From Membranipora membranacea (Eukaryota; Bryozoa; Gymnolaemata; Cheilostomatida; Membraniporidae): a stretch of 64,000 nt of DNA. Shown in pieces: positions 57,583-64,000 of this stretch. Positions within the stretch are counted from its first letter, which is position 1. Each line of letters starts with the position of its first letter. The notes under the pieces are model-generated. The model was not told the DNA's origin, searched no databases, and saw only the letters and a list, made by a program, of their open reading frames with translations. Both the position numbers and the translations under genes were made by a program. Where the stretch lies: contig OU612068.1 of NCBI GenBank assembly GCA_914767715.1, positions 33,976,001 to 34,040,000 of the forward strand. Direction: 5' to 3'.

Positions 57583-60500
57583 TACAATGTTTGGTCCACT
57601 CTGGTTAATTTACCCTATAAGTTTGAAAACTGGAATATTCACTTAATGATGAGTGGTGAGCTACCTGTTTTTAAGTGGTTGACCTTCTAGGCATGCATGT
57701 TTTTATAGCTATTGCTATTGCTCCACACATGAGAGAATTTAGGCATAACATACCCTGCCCCACAGAGCGTGAATCTTGACTTTAATTTGAAGGTCTGCAG
57801 TCCTGGATGAAGTATTTTGATACATACGCCTACTGCTCCCCCTAGGCACTCTAGGATTTCCCGTCTGGTGAAATAGAGAGATTGATAGTCATGTAATATC
57901 TCTATATCATATAGAAAATAATATCTGTGACACTTTATCCAAATATGAAGTCAATTTCAATATAAGCTATATCACACGGTATTTTAATTACGCTGTTTTT
58001 GCTTGATCATTCACTTTGATTATGTAGACAACTGCTAACATGATATACATATAAGGATCATCTTCCTTCAGATTAAAAGTCAAGGCTGATTGACACAGCA
58101 GAAAGAACAAAAACTGCTGATATGCCTGTTGACCACAATCCTCTCAGCTATGTCATAGTTTGTAATCAGCATGAGTGTGCTTGATCCCTCATGAATGGAT
58201 TCTTTCTATCTAAAGGACGCATTATTAATGATCATCCTACAAAACAGCATCATCATTTCATGCACAGCTATGAGCTAGGATGACTGTTTTCCGCAGCCAC
58301 CTACATACCAGTGGTAGTTTGATGATCATCACTGCCAGGGTCAAAAGGCTTCCATGAGAAACATACTCTGATTTCTCCTGACTTGATAGTACATTGATAT
58401 GCAGAGGCGTATTGTGAATTTTTGGAGTAGAGAACATATCTATCATCGTGCGTAGCGCAAAAACCATATTTTCTACTAGCTAAAGTCATTAGTGAACCAA
58501 TTCAAGTAAATTAGTCAAAAATGACTAATACATCTTGTTTTATCAATTCAGATGGAGTTCAAATGTCATTTAAAGGCAATTCTACTGGACAGCAGGCGAT
58601 AAAAAAGAATATTTAATAAAATTTTTGTTCGGATTAAAAAAAAAGATTTCAACTAGAGAATGGTCCCCTGTTCGCAGGTCTGCAGGACGCCTCTGTTGAT
58701 ATGAGAAGGCAATGAAGCTCTTGGTCCACATTTTAATAAGGGCTGCTATTCCATTTGAAGGGCCCATCACTGATGCCACTGATATTTCTTATTTGCTAGT
58801 CGCATGCATTGGCTGAAATAGCAGAGTAAAGCTCTGATTTGGCACATTGACTTGGTTTGAGCGACAAATGCCCTCGTTGGTTTGAGCACTGGTGTTAGAG
58901 AAGTTGCCTTTTGGGACTGCAATATCTAACACTGTTGCTCTCAATGCACTGTCTGTTTCAGCTATAGAATCATATTGCAGTTCGTGTTGCACCATATAAA
59001 TGGTAAGACCTGGTATAGGTGCTCGTGGTGGCATTTACTGCTCAGCTTCGATCAACCATCGACCCACATTTGAGGGGATGGTGTTGATAATAAAATTATA
59101 CCACTACCGTCAATCCGGGCAGTGATTAAGCACTGAAACAAGATAAAGTAATGTTTTTCCATAGACTTTCACAAAAGTCTATTTCTATGTAAAGAGCCCA
59201 GAGAAGAGGACTAAGCTGAAGATATCCAGTAGTTATTCACACCTTACATAAGGTATTTTTCTCTCCACTCTAGGGGGAGGCAGGGCGTAATTTCAATTAG
59301 CTCGATATAAAATTGCCAAACGATTAGGTGCATTTTTTGTTGTTGTGTTTGATCTATTGACTTTGAGAATTACCTAATAGATATTTTAATGTCTTACAGA
59401 ATTTGCATAACTCCCTTTCAGTTCAAACATCAAGATTCAGTAGAATAGACCCAAGCAGGTTTGTCCTAAAATTCATTAATACAGTAATCTGCTAATCAGG
59501 AAATGTTTTGTTCATCCTTTGCATAACAAATTGGGGATAATCAGAAGAAATATGAAATATTAATTGGATGTTCAGCTCTTTGTCATGGCTGGCAAGGTCA
59601 AGACCTGGCAGGTATGGCTATGGGCAGGCTTAATTAGAATTTTTAATCAGTCTCACATTTGTGGTAATTAGCCAATTAACCATACAACCCAGGGTATGAT
59701 GATGTAATGTGAGAATACCCTTCTGTGGTGAGAATCTTGGTTCGGTTCTGGTGACATCTTTTATCTAAAGGTTTCCTTGCCATCAATTTTGAAATTGCAA
59801 CAATGGAGCTTTAGTGTTACTAAGTTCGGAGATCCTTTAGTCCGTTCTAGATAATCTGATACTAATATTTCGCTTTCAGCACGAAATTAAAACGCATTTC
59901 TCTCCCCAAATATAGAAAGCCCTACTACAAAATGGCTTTTAATGACCTGGCATTTCTCCAATTACGCGTAAAAGTTGATTTTGGATAGGAATTTGTGTTT
60001 TACGTTATTGGCACCTACATGAAGCTACTCCTATACTTAATTGACATTATTTTATTTAATCCTAGAGACCTTATTAATTTTTTGTTCGTATTCTACACTA
60101 TTTATTTGACCGCCCTATTTAAGCGCATGTGGCTTGTATGGGGTAGTGACCCTATACACTTGCCCGCCGTTGCCGGTCACTCTTTTTTTTCGAACAGGCA
60201 GAGGGGGATCTTCATACTGCGTGCGAGCACACAGTAGACCTCCTGTATTTGTGGTCCTGATCCGAACAGACCTGGCTATGATGAATGGCTTGCCAGTGCC
60301 AAATCAGAGATGACGGACAGTGCCGGGAATGGAACCTGAATACTAAGATCACAAGTCCTCCCCCTTAACCGTCAGACCACTCCTGACTCCTAATATTATA
60401 TAATGCAGTGAAAATTTCATTACTTAATTATCTTGAAAGCTGGCTATAGGCTACTAACCTCCAAACGAATTTCATGATAGGAAAATTGTCACAGATCTGT

Positions 60501-63067
60501 TTTGGAGGGATACTGAAGGACTTATAATTTTATACCAGTACAGTACCGTGCTAAACTCACTCGTTTTTTTGTGTGCCAATGTTCTGTTCTTGTGTCGTAC
60601 TGGTAAAGTGAAAAGCTGCGGGATTCTTTCATAAAAAAGAAGAAATATTTGTCTCGATGATTAATACAAAATATGCACCAGCTGAGCAATATTATTTATT
60701 CCCATCAAGTTACTTTTCTACAGTAACACAGTATTTACATCACATTATTGTGCCACATAACCTTAACATGGCTGAACCCAGACGCCCTCAAACCAGAGAT
60801 AATTCCTTTAACTTGTCTGCAGTACTAAGTTCCTCTATCATAATTTGGTAAATCATCTTGTGAGATTGCTAAATCATAAAAACACAGAAATGATTTAATA
60901 ATCTTGTAATCTCCAGTCAAAAACATGATATTTTGAAAAGATTAAACATTCTTGTCAACAAATTAGAGGCTCCAGAGCATAAGAATACAATCAGATAAAC
61001 ACTGTTAAAATCCTTGAACCGTTTCAGATTGACATCGTGACACCGAGTAACCGCTTATTATACTGTCCTATGAGCAAGGACAGAGTTTTGTAATAATAAT
61101 CAAGACGATCATAGGTTCATGTAAGGTACATTATTGATAATCGTGTATCCTTGTGTTTTGCTGAAATTGAGAAAGAAGTATTAGAAATATTTTTTGAATA
61201 CAAACGAAACTGTTATTACACCAATGACCAGGACTTTTGCCTGCAAGAAACACCTTTCAACCCTCAACTCAAACACCCCCCCCCCTCCTTCCCATCACTA
61301 CATGTCAATATGGCACAAACACTCTGCGTTATTACATCACATATAAGTTTCACCTTATTATCATACTGATAGACAAACAGAATAATTTCGCTGCTTTGTT
61401 ACAGTTGACACCATTTAATGAGCCGAGGTGTTATAATTGGCTCATAGTCTGCCCTACAAGTGCACAGTTTGGCAGATGAGTAACTGCATGTATAATTGTT
61501 AAACTAATCTGCACATTTTCTATTCACATGTTCAATCCAGAGTGATCAGTGTTGACCATAGACTGCATTATAAATCAAATAAATTAGATAGTCTATGTTA
61601 TCAACTCATAATTGTCAGTTCAGTTTTGCTTCAATGTTTTATGGAAATGAAAATGTCAATATGACTTATCTTCTCTTGGACAAACAAAATGGCAACTCAC
61701 CACAGTTTGTGAACACCTTGCCCTCTCCCTCAACATCTGAGGAGCTGTGACAGTTGTCAGGTGCTTACCGCTTTAACTGTTTCTTTCCTGGATGAAAGAA
61801 ATTGAGTTGTCTTCTTCATCTTATGCGTGGAATACTGAGTTGAACTTTTTTGATAGAACCTATTTGCTCTAAGTTCGGTTTTTGTAAGGAAGAGACTGTC
61901 TGAGTTAAAGTCAAAGAAGAGAAATATTGTTTTTGAAGATCAAAGAAAGTGATTCCAAGAAACGTATCGGTCATAAACAGTGGCAGGATATCCATTGAAT
62001 TTTACCAGTTCATATGCTTGGACCAGGTACGGTAGCAACAAATTCGACATTTGCCTGATTATCTGTTGTACTTGAGAGATAAGCTCTTTTAATTTCATGT
62101 TGTTCTGGATTGTCTGCATCTAGAGCCATATCAAGATAGTCTCCATTACAGCATGTATTTAAAGTCAGGCCCAAAACTTTGCATTCTGATTCACCTATAC
62201 CACTTGCAACATAACAGTAAGATTCTTACTTTTATACTTAGTAAGAAGCACTGTGTAAGACAATTTATCACTGCGCTTAAATTTCCCATGAATTTACAAA
62301 GAGTGAAAGCTCAGAAAAACAAAGTGCATATCAATTACAACATAAAAAAGCTATCCAGAGCTGAGAGCATCACAGTTATGCAACAAGAATGCAATCAAGC
62401 TTGATTAAAACAAGAACAAAAGCATTGAGATGGAATAAGCACTGTATTAAGTGTGCCCGTGTGGTGAAGAGGATTAATAATTATTATTATGGCATTTGGT
62501 AACTGATTAGCTTATATTAGGACTTAGGCAATGTCCTTCTCTGATTTCATCAGGACAAACTTTGGCGAACAATAGATCAATAGCCACAATTGAAGAATTA
62601 ATTATAATTTGATCTTCCTGCTTCAAGTATTTTTTTCTGATGTTAATACAAATTTTGTTTAGACTTGAGACCAACATTCTTTTTTGGAGTGTCATACATA
62701 CCTGGGAGACAAGGGAAACAAGGTGAGACGATTTTTCTTCAACCTACACAAATTGACTTCCTGGATCGCTCAATTATACTGGAACCCATGAGTTCGTAAA
62801 ATAAAAATGGCTATTTATAACAATCACTGACAAGGAATGCCACAACCTCAGCACTTGTGCTGATAAAGATAAAATACTAGATGCCAAAAATAGAATTATG
62901 TGGTAAAAAAGAAGATCTCTGTTGATAGAAAAAATTCTCGATGATTCATTTAGTAAGTGGGTCATGCGACATCCAAAGCTGTCTCTTCTAAAGGCTCCTA
63001 TGTGCTCGACAATTCTATATTGTCCTGGTTGGCTGATGTAGGAGGACATCTTATTACGAGATTTTTC
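57583..63067. other. Gene-poor region upstream of FoxB
   Basis: About 5.5 kb without a supportable gene. The FoxB promoter should lie in the first part. 58,404-58,460 begins cagaggcgtattgtgaattt, which resembles the left end of the tRNA-carrying MITE at 10,022. A SINE-like element lies at 60,120-60,390. Two stretches open on the minus strand (58,582-59,034) have no recognisable similarity. Confidence 0.5.
60120..60390 (-). mobile_element. tRNA-derived SINE-like element
   Basis: On the minus strand a tRNA-like head starts GGAGTCAGGAGTGGTCTGAC, with box A TGGTCTGACGG (60,369-60,379) and a slightly decayed box B GGTTCCATTCC (60,326-60,336). A roughly 200-bp body with CCCCTCTGCCTGTTCG follows. 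The 3' border is not sharp. Confidence 0.6.
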
Positions 63068-63118
63068 TGCCTGTCTTGACAAGCTTTGTTGGTTGGTGGG
63101 ATTTGTCCAGACAGGCTA
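63068..63118. repeat. Short foldback element, CTGTC-GACAAG family (second copy)
   Basis: GCCTGTCTTGACAAGCTTTG near the left end and GACAGGC at the right end. The core is shared with 36,639-36,715. Lies directly before the LINE reverse transcriptase. Confidence 0.5.
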
Positions 63119-63145
63119 CATATGGCTGGGCTGAATCTTAACTAA

Positions 63146-64000
63146 TTTACTGATAATCAATCTTTAACCAAATTATTTCAATACTCGTATGACTCGAATT
63201 GTGTCCCGCAGGATTGGCGCTGTGCCAACATAGTTCCTGTATTTAAGAAGGGGAGTCGCTCTGATCCTTTAATCTACCGCCCTATCTCACTTACATCAAT
63301 TATATCTAAAATCTTTGAACATATCATCTCGCATCACATCCATAGTTTTCTTGGAGCTAATAACATTTTATACACACATCAACATGGATTTCGCTCAGCT
63401 CATGGCTGTGATACACAACTACTAAACACTGTAAATGATTTTATCGAGATGTATGATCAAAACATCCCAGTTGATGTCGCTGTATTGGATTTTTCAAAGG
63501 CTTTTGATTTAGTGTCACATCCTAAACTCATACATAAACTAAACAATATTGGTATAAATAACACTTCAATTCTCTGGATAAAAGCATGGCTTACAAATCG
63601 AAGACTGACTGTACTTGTAAATAACACTAAATCCTCCTGTCGCCATGTCAGCTCTGGGGTACCCCAGGGCAGTGAACTTGGCCCTCTCCTGTTTAATATA
63701 TATATAAATGACATGCTTGACGCAATTAAATCAAGCCGGGTCAAACTTTATGCAGATGATTCTCTCCTTTACCATCGTATCAAGAGCGACAGTGATAAAG
63801 AGCTCCTACAAGAGGACCTCAATAATATACAAAGTTGGGCAGTTAACTCCCAGATGAAATTTAATGTCTCCAAATGCGAACATCTGAGGATATCACGTAA
63901 ATCAAAGCTTCCAATTTCAGTACCTACGTACACTTTAAATAACATCGGTCTGAGAACTGTCAACCAAGCCAAATACTTGGGAGTGGTAATTGACAATCAT
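63146..64000 (+). mobile_element. Non-LTR retrotransposon reverse transcriptase (open at window end)
   Basis: 285 codons open to the right edge, without a start codon because the element is 5'-truncated (stop codon at 63143-63145 just upstream). Reverse transcriptase blocks in order: WRCANIVPVFKKGSRSD, YRPISLTSIISKIFE, HGFRSAHGCDTQLL, DVAVLDFSKAFDLVSH, GVPQGSELGPLLFNIYINDM, and the catalytic YADD (63749-63760). Jockey/CR1-like by sequence. It probably belongs to the same type as the fragment nested at 8745-8995. No disabling stop is visible within the part shown. Confidence 0.92.

Noticed and set aside
58582-59034. Two adjacent minus-strand open frames upstream of FoxB
   Set aside because: Separated by a stop, no recognisable domain, no splice structure that I could defend.

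Overview
This is intron-rich, AT-rich animal nuclear DNA. Small GT-AG exons, metazoan developmental genes (a FoxB-type forkhead gene and a paired-class homeobox gene), tRNA-derived SINE-like pieces, hAT elements and a non-LTR retrotransposon all point to an invertebrate metazoan. I cannot name the phylum from the sequence alone.

Layout. (1) Positions 1-45,141 hold a head-to-tail array of three ABCB / P-glycoprotein-type full ABC transporters on the plus strand. Gene 1 is the 3' part of a gene that starts left of the window (14 exons, 883 codons visible, stop at 7,707). Gene 2 is complete (26 exons, 14,202-30,742, 1,416 aa). Gene 3 is complete (23 exons, 32,119-45,141, 1,334 aa). I placed every exon by hand; the exons join in frame throughout and the phases match between genes. 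(2) RSL24D1 (ribosome biogenesis, 4 exons, minus strand, 46,558-48,140) lies head to head with LUC7L3 (U1 snRNP-associated splicing factor, 5 exons, plus strand, 48,583-51,787), with 442 bp between the start codons. (3) A small paired-class homeobox gene with a C-terminal OAR-like motif (5 exons, plus, about 52,594-56,022) converges on a FoxB-like forkhead gene (2 exons, minus, 56,352-57,570). (4) From 57,583 to about 63,145 I see no gene, only one SINE-like element. The window ends inside the reverse transcriptase of a non-LTR retrotransposon (63,146-64,000, open at the right edge).

How the parts relate. The 3' halves of genes 1 and 2, introns included, are near-identical copies about 21.8-23.1 kb apart, so the array grew recently. 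Gene 3 is an older paralogue in its membrane domains, but stretches of its nucleotide-binding exons match genes 1 and 2 almost base for base. That pattern indicates gene conversion. One roughly 60-bp tract in the last exon of gene 2 carries gene-3-type bases at seven sites where its sister gene 1 differs.

Because two copies of the same DNA are present, several mobile-element insertions can be read against an empty site. These are a 1.98-kb hAT remnant with near-perfect 8-bp target duplications, a 394-bp hAT-like MITE carrying a tRNA-like sequence with intact-looking box A and box B, and a 238-bp MITE whose empty counterpart looks like an excision footprint. No prokaryotic features or CRISPR arrays were seen.
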